Assembly: GCA_037893225.1 (NCBI GenBank)
Contig: JAZGUH010000408.1
Coordinates: forward strand, 578,236-642,235
DNA: 64,000 nt
Source of the DNA: Hippasteria phrygiana
Lineage: Eukaryota > Echinodermata > Asteroidea > Valvatida > Goniasteridae
Reading direction: 5' to 3'
Positions 36,351 through 49,800 of this stretch are shown in pieces. Below the pieces are notes generated by a model that had not been told where the DNA came from, made no database searches, and was given only the letters and a program-made list of their open reading frames with translations. The translations under genes and the position numbers were made by a program. Position 1 is the stretch's first letter; the number at the start of each line of letters is the position of its first letter.

Positions 36351-37123
36351 ATCACGTACGGTTTTTGCTTGTTATAGGCGCAGTCTCGGAACGTTTTGAT
36401 CGCACCTCGTATTCATAGTGAAAACGCATAAGACCTGTTTGCTTGGTGAGTTCTGCCAAAGAAGTCTTGGCAATTACACAGGAATGACGAATGAATAAAA
36501 TGTCTCGGTCAGTGAATGAAGTTATTTGTATAACACAGGTATTTCTTAATGTATAAAGGACGTTATTTTGCTGAAAATACATAAATATGTAGTCGAAAAC
36601 TCGTCGCAACATATCCTTTCCGACTGAATTCTTCGAACTCACAGAAGCAACAGAAAAAAACATGTATCGTCCCTTTCACGCACAATTACCGGGAAGTGTA
36701 ACCCCGGTCACCCCAAACAAACCCTTAGGCCCTTAGAGATTGTTCCGTCTTGATGTCAGGGGATTCCACTCCCGGAAATTAGCCGCAGTACACCGAAGAA
36801 AGGGGGGGGGGACCCGAAGTGAAAATGGTTCGATCGATGGCAGCGAGATTGGGTGAGCGGTGGCCAAAGCAATTAATGTGTTTTATTGGCTAGCCATCCG
36901 TTTCTGCTTCAAGTACTGGCGGATTCCAGTCGTAGATGGCAGTGTGAATGTGTGAGTTTCAAAGAAATTAGATTATAAAGAGAGTTGTGTCAACGGGGCA
37001 AGAGAACAATTGGGCAAAGCATATGCCAGATTGTGAATCTGTAAATTGGCCTACTGACCCATAAATGTGGGGCGCCGCAGTGGTCCAATGTTAACCGTGT
37101 CTACTTACGTCCGATCATACCCA

Positions 37124-37307
37124 GCACGATATGTGGGCAAGGGGTACCACCTCTTGTCAATATAATATATACACACTCCAGACTATTGTTACCTAACACA
37201 TCCCCCTAGATTTCTTAAAATAATTCCTGAGATTCCGGGAACAAAATGACCAACACAAAAGGGGGGGGGGGGGGGGGGGGGGTGTACCCCTTGCCCATAT
37301 ATCGCGC
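37124..37307. mobile_element. TIR element Z, copy 3, upstream of gene B
   Basis: GCACGATATGTGGGCAAGGG at the left and CCCCTTGCCCATATATCG at the right, same core, with a run of about 22 G. It lies 450 bases upstream of the gene B start codon. Confidence 0.75.
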
Positions 37308-37758
37308 TTCAAATGCGTTCGATGGTGGGTTCGAACCTCGCCAGGGGATTGTGTTCAATTCGCATAATGAAAGAAAATCAATTCCTATACGACTGGGTTT
37401 TTCAACTCGACTGTCATGGGCATAACCGTACATCAATCTTATTCATGTGATGCAGCGGCCATGCTTGTACCACCCGCATCATATGTCACAGTACACGGAC
37501 TAACAGGAGTACCATCACAATTCCAAAAGTGACGTAATGTCGTTAGGCGACCAATCCCCGTTCCTTAGCGAACAACCCCATTGTGTTAACCAAGCACAGC
37601 AGTAACCATGCATCGTTCACTTTTCAGGGATCATTTGAGCATAACAAAGACAATCTATTCAACATCTCTTCCGGAAACAAAGGTATTATTAGTGCACGGA
37701 CGTTTGTGAAGGTAAATAGTCGGAACATCGCTAGAATCTTTTGGACATAAAGACTGTA

Positions 37759-37822
37759 ATGACAAATTTGGGCAGGATGTGGATGGGACTGCTGTTGGCT
37801 GTTTGCGGGGTCATAATAAACG
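37759..37822 (+). CDS. Gene B exon 1: signal peptide
   Basis: ATG then [20 protein letters not shown], a typical secretion signal, ending AACG|GTAAGTG in phase 1. This matches the phase-1 acceptor of exon 2 (G|GT). Alternative in-frame Met codons at residues 7 and 9 would also leave a signal. Confidence 0.82.
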
Positions 37823-40800
37823 GTAAGTGTTACTGCGAGTCAAGAACCTCTTTGCAAAAGTGAAATTACAAACGAATCATTAATGTAAAAAGAAATCGTT
37901 TGGGTTCTAGAGCGTTGTATTCATTATCATATTGCCATCAACAACAAAACAAAAACATACGCATGTTGCCATAAACAAGTTCAAACAAATGCAACTCAAT
38001 CAAATGCTTTGTATGTTGGAGAGAGAGAGCGAATTATTTTTCTGGAGGATTGGTAATTGTTATATCTTTAGCTTCCAGATTGAAACTAATAATTGTGCTA
38101 TTTGTTATCATTACCAAAGCTACATCATGCTATTCATTTAGTCCAAACTAAAGGTTAATACTATGTTGTAAGTTATAGCAAACTGAGTGAAAGTAACAAA
38201 CTTTTGCTCATCTGGAGAACAAAAACTCAGGACACATGAGTGACATTTTCAATTTCAGTTTTTAAAGGGTTGGTGCAATGGAATTCTAAGATCGATGAAA
38301 TATAGTTTTTGAAACACAACTGTGTGTTGTTTGTATTTTTTTTTATTTCGCGTAAGCATTTTAAAATATTTGTCAAGTAGGGAGGGGGTGAGCCCCGGCC
38401 CATCAAGTGGTAACGCCGCTGTGACGTCATCCCGGGAACCCGGCTGGCTGGTGGATGGTCGGCCATGACTCGACACATGTACATGTAATACAGTACACCG
38501 AGCGTGCGTTGCATTGACATGCACGTGTGTTTTCGTTGTCGTGGAAAGCTTTCAGTGTTTTGCGAATGTTTTTCGTCGATAATACCGCGTTGTTGTGTTG
38601 CTGCTGGATTCAGCAACACCACTAAGGATGGTGTCAGTCTTCCCCTCTTTCCAGTAGAACCGAAATACCGTCGTATTTGGACTCAGAGAGGGTTATTCAG
38701 CCTACCAATCGTTGTTTTCAAGTCGTTCACCGTGTTCCGCATCGGAGTCCGATTCGGAGTCTTCAGTATTTTCGCTGCTCGCCTTCTGGCTCATACATGT
38801 ACGGACGAGCTCCAAGTTCCTCCTCTTCCTCACCCCAATAATGTTCCAAAGAATTGTCTGAATCGACTAGTCTAAAATCGACACTTGATTGTCTGATTCA
38901 GATCATCCAAAAGATTATGTTTGTAGATTTTAACGCGACGAGAAATGTTTCCCTGGTCCCTTCACCCAAAGCTATTTAATCGCGCGTGGCTGGTTCCCTC
39001 AACTACTCTCGCTGAGTTTCCGTGTTCCCGAGATGACGTCACGCTGTTAGGGGCGCGGAAACAATAGAGAAAGGGGGGAACTTTATTCTAGAAAAATTAA
39101 AAACCAACAATTTGCAGAAATACGGAAAACACATATTAATCACATTTCTTATATTGTAAAAGAGTTATACAAAACAAAATTATATATATTATATTTTTTT
39201 ACAATTTCATTGCACCCACCCTTTAAATAAGACGTGATCACCCATCGGAGGTTTTGGTAATAATCAAGAAATTCAATCCAAGCACAGATAATAGCCATTT
39301 CCCTGAAGCACATCATCCCGTGCAGGTGTTTTCGGCAAGGAACCACTGGACAGATTTTACAAAACAGAAAGGTTCTGGATAAACCTCACAATGACGGCCG
39401 GGTAGCTGTCACACCTTCGTTCAAAAGAGGAAGCTCAATTCTGCAGGGAGCAGAACATAAACAAATCCTTGATTTTAAATCTCAAAACATCTTCAAGTCT
39501 CTCCGCGTACGTTGTGCCCATCCTTTTTATCGCACAAAGTGCATTTACGTATTTGGAAATTATACTCATGTTTTATACTGTAGATGAGATTCAATATTGA
39601 GGGTGAGTGAGGTTTAACATTGTCTATTACATTTATGTTAGTGTTTTTAATCATGGTTGCAATATTTCAGACAAAATAGTAACTGTATTTGCATTACAGA
39701 AATAATATCATAAACGATGGCAGTAATTATGATTAATGCCCTAGTTTGAGTAATGCTGGAAACATTACTAAAACAGATATATATATATATATATATATAT
39801 ATTAATTATTATACAATAACACGTAATACAAAGAACTACTACAGTAAGCATCTTTAGTTCAAAATAAGTGGGAAAATACCAACTCATGAACTTTCTCAGG
39901 AATGGTTACAACATACTTAAAGTTGATAACTTTTCTTTTGAAGAATGATCAGTGTGATCAGATGATCCCCTACCAAAAAGCGTGTGCGGGCCTATTACTG
40001 AGGTAAACTATTTGTCCTAAGTTGTACATACAATCTTGTGACATGGTATTACATTGCGAGATCTGATTGGTCGATAACCAGTCACATGCATTATTACAAA
40101 CGTTCATGTGTTACTCAAAAACTGATGTACCCGGGTTACATCACTCTTAAAAAGTGATGTACCCAGTTGAGTACATTACCTTGATCGTCCCCAGGGCTGC
40201 TCTGAAGAACAAGTTTAATAGAAGCAGATCCCAGAGAAGAGGTTTTGTTTTCGCTGGTACTACGCGAACCACTGTATATTTGCATGTAATGCGCGCATAG
40301 GGAACAGTTAAAACGAAAGTTGCGATAAGTTTGGAAGGGTAAGCACTTATCCAGAACCACCAAAATGACATCGTCATGTATTACTGGAAATGCACTGGGC
40401 CTTATTGAATAGGCACATGTCCTTATTGAATAGGCACAAGTCCTTATTGAATAGGCACAAGGCGCGATGCAAGCGACGATGTCATTTTGGTGGTTCTGGA
40501 TAAGTGCTTATACCGTTTGGAAGACCTTCCGTTGCCGCCATTACTGTTTACGTTTCGTCTGCTCTTTCACCTTCCAACTACTCAGGGATTTGTACAGGCA
40601 TATATTTAATACCATGGTATAAAAAATAATTGTTGTATGCTGTGATGTCATAGGTTTTGTACAAAATACCATCGACCACATCCCAACGTATAATGTATAA
40701 TGCATCAACCACATTAGTAACATTATAGCCGAAGTTCTCAAATCAGGCGTGATGGGATTACAGCTGTAGATCTAAAATCCCCCTTTACAAACGGGTTTAC

Positions 40801-43800
40801 AGAAAGGGAAAATAGCCCAACACGTACACGGCCTACCAGACATGGGGATTATCCTAGACTTGAAATCAAGTCGTTAGACACTGTCGTCTTTGTCCGCAGG
40901 CGCCACCGCAGTGAACCATGCGCTAAGCCATTATGTTTATGATACCATGCAATGCGTTCAACGTTCCGCGATCCGACATGCCCAGCCCTAACGACTTGAC
41001 CCATATGACTCGGGGATGATATTCATACATGCGGCAAGTTAACTGCATATGCATCACGTTTCCATAGGGCCAATGGTAGCTCATCTGGCATTATATGAAA
41101 CATCTATAGGATATCTTTTTCTCGATCAGTGTGTCTTTCTAATCCTACATATTCCCTTTGTAATATTAGACTAAAGAGTACTTTGTTTATAGATGGTCTG
41201 AATCAACTAGCTCAAAAGGTTCTGGAGTCCTACCTTGATGAAGTCAATACAGAAAGGGGCCAACTTATAAATCAGGGATTTTCCGTACCCGGTGGATAGG
41301 TTCACGAAGGTGTCCTTACCATCCAGAAAACTCGTGATTGCCGCCATTTGTTTGGGTTTCAGAGCACTCGAAATCCCCAGTTTTTGAAATCCATGGTTAA
41401 CGGAACATCTATACCTTTCGGTGCTTCCTCCAACACCTCCATTGTTTCGTTCGAGCGACACGAAATCCGAAGAAATGACAAAGAAACGTGGAACTTTCCT
41501 TCGCAGTTAACACAACATTTAACGTTGTGTACATGTGCATTGTACATGTGGGCTTGCTGATTCGCATTCGCAAAAAGGACGGTAACATGAATATTCATAC
41601 TTCTCCTTATTCTTAACCAATCAAACTGCACCATAAATAAATATTCATATTTTCTTGATTCTTAGCCAATAAGAGTGCTCCGTCCAAATTCGGTAGCAGG
41701 CATGGTGTCTTGTGCACACGAAAGTTGCAGATGGTTCAAGTCGGTAATTGGCAGTCGACGCACGCACACGCATCTTGGGGCCAAGGTTGCACATAACGTT
41801 CCAATATGTTATTATACCGCGCGCTACACGTAACGCGGGAAATGCGGTGTAAGTACACACGGCGGCGCAGGCGGACTAAAGCCGACCAATTACCGACTTG
41901 ATTTCAAGTCTAGGATTATCCTGGCATAGCATCTATCAGTGTGTATATACATTGTAGGCTAAGGCTGTCTTTGTTCTCCCATCTCCGACCTTGGCATTTT
42001 CTATTGACAAGACGTGTTTATTTTGCTTTTCAGGCAAGATTCAACGGCACTTTCTTTTTCCTTTCGAAGTATATCGCAGGCTCGTTTTCACACGCACAGT
42101 TTTCCCACAGTTTGTCTTTCCGTCCTCTTCCCTGCAACCTCCCAATGGGCTAACTTGGACACTGACGGTCTGGCTTAATTAAAAATTGTTATCCAAACAA
42201 TCTGCTACAATCGGTTGTCCTTCTTCACCTCTTGGGATTTCTTCCAATCTGAGCAGAAATTGATTTATGTTGACGGGCCGGACCACTGCCTTTAATTTTA
42301 AACAAGGTGTAAGCAGTTATTACCGATTTTGAAGTCATCAATTTAACTAAATAATATTTAGGAATTATATATACAGTTTTAATATCAAGCTTTTATAGGT
42401 GTATCCTATCTCGATTTTAAAGACTAATGTACATTGCCCACCAACTGCGTTAGCTTGCGAAACTGCTTGCGCCAGCTTGCGAAGCCAAAAATAGCGCAAA
42501 CCGCGCAGCAGTGGGCAAGCGTTCTTGCGAAAACTTGCGCAAATTTAGCTTGCGAAACGGCTTCGCAAGCTGTTGCCCTTGTTTTGAACCTGCCCAAACA
42601 TAGCGCAAGACAAGCTGCGCTAGACGTCTTTCGCAAAGCATCGCAACGCATACATTCGCAACGAGCGCAATACAGCGCAAGGCAGCACAATCTGCGATTT
42701 GTTACGAATGTTTGCGCTCGTTGCGCCGGTAGGCAACAGCATTTTGCAAAAAAATCGCAACAAATTGCAGCATTTGCAAGTAGCGCAAATATATCGTACA
42801 TTTTGGCGGAAAAAAATTTGCGCAACAAATCGCAAGAAAACGCAAGCTAACGCAGTTGGTGGGCAAGTAGCATTATACTGAACTGTTGCGGATCAGCAGT
42901 GTAGCCAGGGGAAAGTGGGGAAACTGGATGTTACAGTGGGGGGGGGGGGGGGGGCGGGTAAGGCACTCACATTGTTTTTGTATTTATAGTACTATTATTT
43001 TCTGCGTTTGCGAAATTTTCAGCGGGGGTGGGCGACTGGGGGAAGGTGTGCGACTGGGGGAAGGTGTGCGACGGTGTGCGACTGGGGGGGGGGGGGCACC
43101 CCCATGCCCCCCCCCCCCCGCCCTAATTAGCTACCCCACTGTTGCGGATACAACTTATCATAAGAACCATTGTATGCGCATTTTGATGACGATCACTGCG
43201 TTTATCGTCACTCTTGTGGTTGTATCGGAAGATTGCCATGTACATCGACCTTTCGGACTAGGCCTAAAGTTGAGATTTCAGAGCAGTAATTAGTCCCAAT
43301 CACATTTTGCATGCTGTCAAAATATCTCTTGATAGAGAGGTTTGAAAAGCAGTTCTTTTTTAGGGATTGTAAAACTGAAGGGTCCCAGTTTATGCAATGA
43401 CTATGGATTTGTATTTCTGGGCAATTTGAATTAAACTAGACGCTATTCTTTTCTGCAAGGGAGTGGAAGGCAATTTATCAAAATAGAGGTTTGGGGGTTT
43501 CAGTATACCTTTTACTGGTTGGAATCTTTCGATGAGAATATCACAAAAAAATCATCGCAATACCAAGATAAATGGAAGAGAGAATGGAAAATTGTTACTT
43601 TGAAGTGTCTTTGAACATCTTTGACCGTCGGCAATCGGGGCGGATCCAGGGGGGGGGGGGGGCGTTTAGGGGTCGAACCCCCCCCCCCCCCCCCCCCCCC
43701 CCCGAGGACAAGAACGTTTCCTTTGCATTTTCTTTCTCATCTTGTCCTCGATGCGATCAAAAAGTTTCGAGACTGTTCCTGTTGCGAACGAACGAAGCGC

Positions 43801-46800
43801 AGCACAGTAATGTGCATATAGCAGGTGTAAGCAATAACTTTCGTGAGTAAGCATTCCAAGTTACATCGCTTGATCAACATCAGCACCTGTGTTACACGCA
43901 TTTTTGTGACCACTGGTACGTGCGCATTTGCGATTTCACCATGGACCTGAAACTTGAGCAGAAGTATAGCACCGTGTCGAAGTCTGCGAGGATCTCCGTC
44001 AACAGGCCCGGGATGACCCAAACTTCCTGTCCAGGGTCAAGGATCATCAGCGGTGACGAGAGTAGGGTCTACGGCTACGACCCAAATACCAAGCAGCAGT
44101 CTTCTTAGTGGAAGAGCCCGCAGTCTCCAAGACCGAAGAAGGCGCGTCAGGTCAGGTGCGCAACCAAGAGCATGCTCATCGTTTTCTTTGACATTCGCGG
44201 GGTTGTGCACCGTAAACTTCTCTCACATGGGTCAGATTGTCAACGTTGAGTTCTACTGCATCGTTCTGAGGTGTCTGAGGGAGAACATGCGGCGCAAACG
44301 GCCTGAACTGTGCGCGCTGGCAATTGGGTGCTCCAACATGACAACGCGCCCGCTCACAGCGCGTTGAAAACGCGCGAGTTTCTCGCCCGCAACAATATAA
44401 TAGTCGCTCCCCACCCCCTACTAGCCGGATTTGGCTCCCTGTGACTTCTTTCTGTTCCCTAAAATGAAGTTCGAGCTGAAGGGTCGCCGTTTTGACACTG
44501 TGGAGGATATCCATAGAGAATCGCAGATGGTGTTTGGCGCGCTTACGGAACGGGATTTCCAGGGAGCGTTCCAAGCGTGGCGGGAGCAGTGTATCGCTGC
44601 ACAAGGGGATGGCGGCCAGATTTATATCACGTACGGTTTTTGCTTTTTATAGGCGCAGTCTCGAAACTTTATGATCGCACCTCGTATATACAGTACATGT
44701 AAACACGTCACCCTATGGTGTGTTTAGAGGTGACGTTGCACATATTTTATTTTGGCTGTACGGCAGCTTGCTAAAAATATAGAAGCAAGCCACATAACTA
44801 GCATAATCCCTGCAAAGTTGGCTGCAGATGCCCTGAAGTGGACACCATAATAGCGCAGGCTTACTGTACCCTAATCCACGTCGTGGACGGGGGAAAGGAA
44901 TGGCTGTTTGATGATCGCCATATTTCAGAGATCTTGAAGAACGGGTAGCCGGTGAAAATCCAATACTATTTGTTTAACAATGAATAACCTGAGTAAGCTG
45001 ACTGCAGGCTGATCGATCGCCGGCTGAATTTCATCACTGCGTGGGGTAAACAGTTCGCAGATTACCTCGCCTCTCTGAGATGTGTCTGCAGTCGAAAGCC
45101 TACGGGAATTGCATCCTCGTCTTTGTTTGGATTTCTCATTAAACATATAATTGCGGACACATGAGGGGCCTTAATTACTTTGTTAATCTGACAGGGTTAT
45201 TGCCAATCTGTTTTCATCAGTGTTACAAAAATTGAGAAGGTTTTCGCTTAACATGGCAGACTGGTCTCGTTTGATTCTTAATAGCAAAACATTCCTCCAA
45301 TTATTTAAATTGGAGAAATTGCCGGCCCCAGCCTTTACACAAGTTACAAATATTCGTCAAACAACCCACAAGGAAAACTGACTAGGTAAATTTGAATACA
45401 TAGCGGGATTCGAAGCTGCGACCTCCGGAACGCCGTACCAGCGCTCTACCAACTAAGCTACCTTGCCCTATGTTGGTGTCTACCAAATTGTCAGTATCTC
45501 TGTTCGGGTGGGCGCTAGACAGAAGTCATAAAACCCAGAATGCCGTATAGCCAGAGATCACACCACATTTTACGATATGGGAAGTGACATTGTGGGGATC
45601 ACTCAATCGAGGATACGACTTTTTAACTGTATTTCGTCGAACAATCCACAAGGGAAACTGACTAGGTAAATTTGATACAGAAAACTGGCAGAGGCGGGAT
45701 TCGAACTTGCCACCTCCGGAACACCGTACCAGCGCTCTACCAACTGAGCTACCTTGCCCTATGTGTTGGCGGTCTCCCAAATTGTCAGTATCTTTGTTAT
45801 GGTGGGCGCTAGTCAGAAGTCATAAACCCAGAATGCCGTATAGCCAGGGATCACCCCACTTTTACGATACAACCTGGGAAGTGACATTGTGGGAATCACT
45901 TAATGAGGATACGACTTTTTAACTGTATTTCGTCAAACAATACACAAGGGAAACTGACTAGGTAAATTTGAATACATTTTCAAGGTGAACAAAGAAAACT
46001 GGCAAAAATTCATTTACACTATACTCCATATAATGTTTACGCCATGAATAATGAACTGACTTTAGCAGGACCATACCGGTGTGTGCTTGGGTGTGTAGGC
46101 TTCCTCACCAGTTTATCAACCATGCATGCTTCTTTGTAGTAATGCCCGTGCGATCAGAGCTATACTTTGTTTCCCACTGCAGGTTTCCATTCAAGCAGTA
46201 CCGGTATACATTGTATTATCGAATAGGACAGTATGGAAAGTAATGAGTGCGAGTGGCGAGACAGACATGGCGTGTGGGCCAGTCCGTACAATGTGTATAT
46301 TGGAGACGTCATGGCTTCTAAAAAGTTAGCAAATCATTAAGTTGAAACGAACATAAGGGGTATGTTCGGGGTAGTGGAGGACACGGGGTGAATTTAAAAA
46401 TATTTACTCGATATTTGTTCATGTTATTTTACGTATATACTTTGATTTGGCTGGGGGGTGGGGTGATGGGTCTGGGGCATGGTATTGGGGTGTGGTCATG
46501 ATGCCAGTTCCATACAGCCCATACAGAGTTGTTGCAATAGTGTGTTCAAATCTTGTGAAAATGTGTTCATTGTTCCCAAGTTCAGACTCAAGCTACTACT
46601 GAAAGCTGGTTGTAGTTATAACTATAGGGACTTGACCTTCGCAGGACCAGGTCACAATGTGGCAGAACCCTGCGGTAGACCGGCATGAGATTTGACTTGT
46701 TAATCGGAAACCTTATGGCAAAACAATTCGTGTATTGAGATGATGTTTTTCGACGACGCTTTTCAACCTTTATTTTCCATGTTGGCTGCTACTCGGATAT

Positions 46801-49800
46801 AGAAATAACAAGATTATTTTCCCATATCTCTTCAGTTGGCATTAAATTAATATGCTTACAAGTGGTGGTTCAAATTTCATTTGATTGGTTTAACAGGTTC
46901 AAGAGCAACTGTTTACGAGTACAAGCTTTATAAAGACATGTTCGCCGACTACAGCCCCTTGGTCCGGCCAGTGATCAACACGACGGAGTCCTTAGAAGTC
47001 CGACTAGGTGCTGCCCTCCAGCAAATAATAGAAATGGTAAATTGCAACTAGACGAAACTGTCCTATTTGACATTGATGCCCCCTTCAAGCATAGTCGAAT
47101 TACCCCATGATCTACATAATACATGTATAAAAACCAGTGTAGTGAACCTTAGTGAATCTATCAGTGTTTGTAATGAAAGCACGAATTTCTCAAGAGTGCA
47201 TGCGTTTGGCACTACAGCTTGCACCCAAAATGAACTCCATGGAGAGAAAATAAAGAACCCGAATAATCACTGTAGGAAAATCACACGGATTACCTAAATC
47301 CCTCCGCTGCAGTTTATAATGTAAATCACAAATGGATAGTAATGCAGGCATAACTTTTAAAAAAATAATCCAAATTCGATTGTACATGACAGGTGGTTAT
47401 CGTTTGCTGATTTGAACCCCCCCCCCCCCCCCCCCTTTTTTCCATCAGAAGAAAAGTTGTATTGCGCAAAAAGTTACACCCACTCACATCGCGAAACAAC
47501 AAACTATAGGCCGGTTCTGCCCCGGCTCTTTGAGGTTTAATCTTTAAAAATTGTAACCCATACCGTGGCGCAACACAGTTCCTTTACTGATAACCAACGA
47601 TTTTTTTTCCATCTGATTTTGAACAATACAAACTGACGTCCTTACTTCTGTATTTCTAGTCGAATCGGAATTTGCCACAGACCAGCTTGATTCCTTTGTC
47701 AATAGAAACTATTAAATCATCCGAGTAAATGTCTGTGTTCATTTGTCTTCATTTGTCTAAATGCAGGATGAAAAGAACCAGGTTTTAACTGTCAATCTCT
47801 GGATGCGAATGGTGAGTAGAAGACACGATGACTCATGCATGACTCCTGCAATACCTATGCAGTGGTAAATCATTAATGCTCACGCCACAGGGGAAAGAAT
47901 GGGTGATTGGAATAATGCCATTTCGGGCTTCTGCGGCGGATCCAAGCTTGGTTCAGGGGATCAGGGCCCAATTTCATGGCTCTGCTTAGCGAAAAATCCC
48001 CACTTACTGTAGCAGAAAATTCTGTGCTGATCGACGGCAAACGTATTCTACGCGTTAGCGGGGAATTTTGGCTCCTGAGCATGCGTACATCCCGTAACTA
48101 AGGATTCTGTGCTTACAGGGTTAACGCAGAACTTTTCCGCTAGCGCTGTTAGCGCAAAATGGTAAAAGCGCGGAAAGCTGTGGTTAGCAGAGCCATGAAA
48201 TTGGGCCCAGACGTGAACGGTTGTCAAAATGTACTCCTGCCGGGGTCCAGGGGTTTGCTCCTCGGCAAAGTTTTAAATATGCACGTTTTCTCCTGCATTC
48301 TGAGGCATTTGAATGAGAATCAAAGAGATTCCCCATGAAGTATTTTGAACTGTGATAGTGGTATTTCTCTTTTGCGGCGAAAGAAGGGGAAAGTCTTCCG
48401 GGAAGGGGTAGAAGGCTCAACTGGGCTAGAAGGCTTAACTGGTTTCATTTTGACATTCCGAATTACGAATTCACATTGATTTGTTTCCATGCGTTTAAAT
48501 TCGTTATGACAGCAATGGACGGACATCAACTTCAAATGGAATCCAGCCGATTATGGTGGGACAAACACACTCGTCGTTCCAATTTACTCTATATGGAGAC
48601 CAGATATCATGCTATACAACAAGTAAGAATCTTGTGCTCAGCATTTTATGCTTACTGTATAATGCCAAGCGAGACTAAACACACATGTGTGTTCCTTGTG
48701 TGCTCTGTGTACACTAACCACGAGCCACAGACTGTACTACCGCAGGCTCAACAGCTTAGATTGTACATTATCTATTCTGGTTAGTGGACAGAAATGTGAT
48801 GTAGGCCAATGCGATACCCTTATACTTTAACGCACAGTTATTTCCAAATAACAAGGTTGTTTTAGCAATCAAGTGACAAAGGTTTAAAATATGTTACTGA
48901 TATAAATAGCACTGTCGTCATACTATCATGTACATGTACATTTGTTGATGATGCACAATTTCCTCAAAATGCTTAAAGTTACTACCAAAGCTCTCCCTAA
49001 CGCGCAGATGTAGTATCAGGATGATAAAAAAACGGCAAAATTGTCACAGTAAAAAAAAAATACTCGTTTTTAACTTCTATTTACAAATCATGCTGTATTT
49101 TTCATTTCATTATTTTTTATTTTGTCCCAGCGCTGACTCTGACCTCAGAGGTATGATAAACACCAACGCAGCGATCACCAACACTGGTATCGTGCACTGG
49201 AACGCCCCAGCCATCTACACAAGTACCTGCAAGATCGACGTGTCCTTCTTCCCTTTCGACGAACAGCGCTGCCCACTCAAGTTTGGCTCCTGGACCTACA
49301 ACGGCTTCCAGATCGACCTGGTCAACAGTTCCACGTCTGGGGACATCTCGGCTTATATCGATAGCGGTGAATGGGAGCTGATCGACATGGTTATGCGCAA
49401 AAACACATTGTACTATAATTGCTGCGTGGAGCCTTACCCCGATGTCACGTTCACCATCATCATGAGGCGCAGGCCGCTGTTCTACCTGTTCAACCTCATA
49501 ATTCCCTGCATGCTGATCTCCTTGATCACCGTGCTGGACTTCTACCTGCCGGCCGACTCCGGGGAAAAAGTGACCCTAGGGATCACCATCCTCCTTGCCC
49601 TGATGGTGTTTCTGCTTCTCGTAGCGGATACCATGCCACCTACTTCAGAAGTGGTTCCTCTTATTGGTAAGATGTCGATAGTTCAAAATGATAATCACTG
49701 TTTTCCTCGTCCGTATGCTGTTTGCAGCGTCATGGTTGGTGTATATATAGATACAGGATTCAATGAGCCACCAATAGTCCGAAAATACAACCAAATCAAC

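Larger units (their letters stand above)
32737..37758. promoter_or_regulatory. Shared 5.0-kb intergenic region between divergent genes A and B
   Basis: The start codons of genes A (minus) and B (plus) face away from each other here, so both promoters must lie inside or be upstream exons. No TATA box or transcription start could be fixed by reading. It includes the hairpin at 34615, mariner remnant at 35938 and element Z at 37124. Confidence 0.4.

Noticed and set aside
42424..42850. Overlapping long frames on both strands rich in Ala, Gln and Cys
   Set aside because: They are forced by TTGCG/CGCAA word repetition inside a TIR element; no domain and no splice context.
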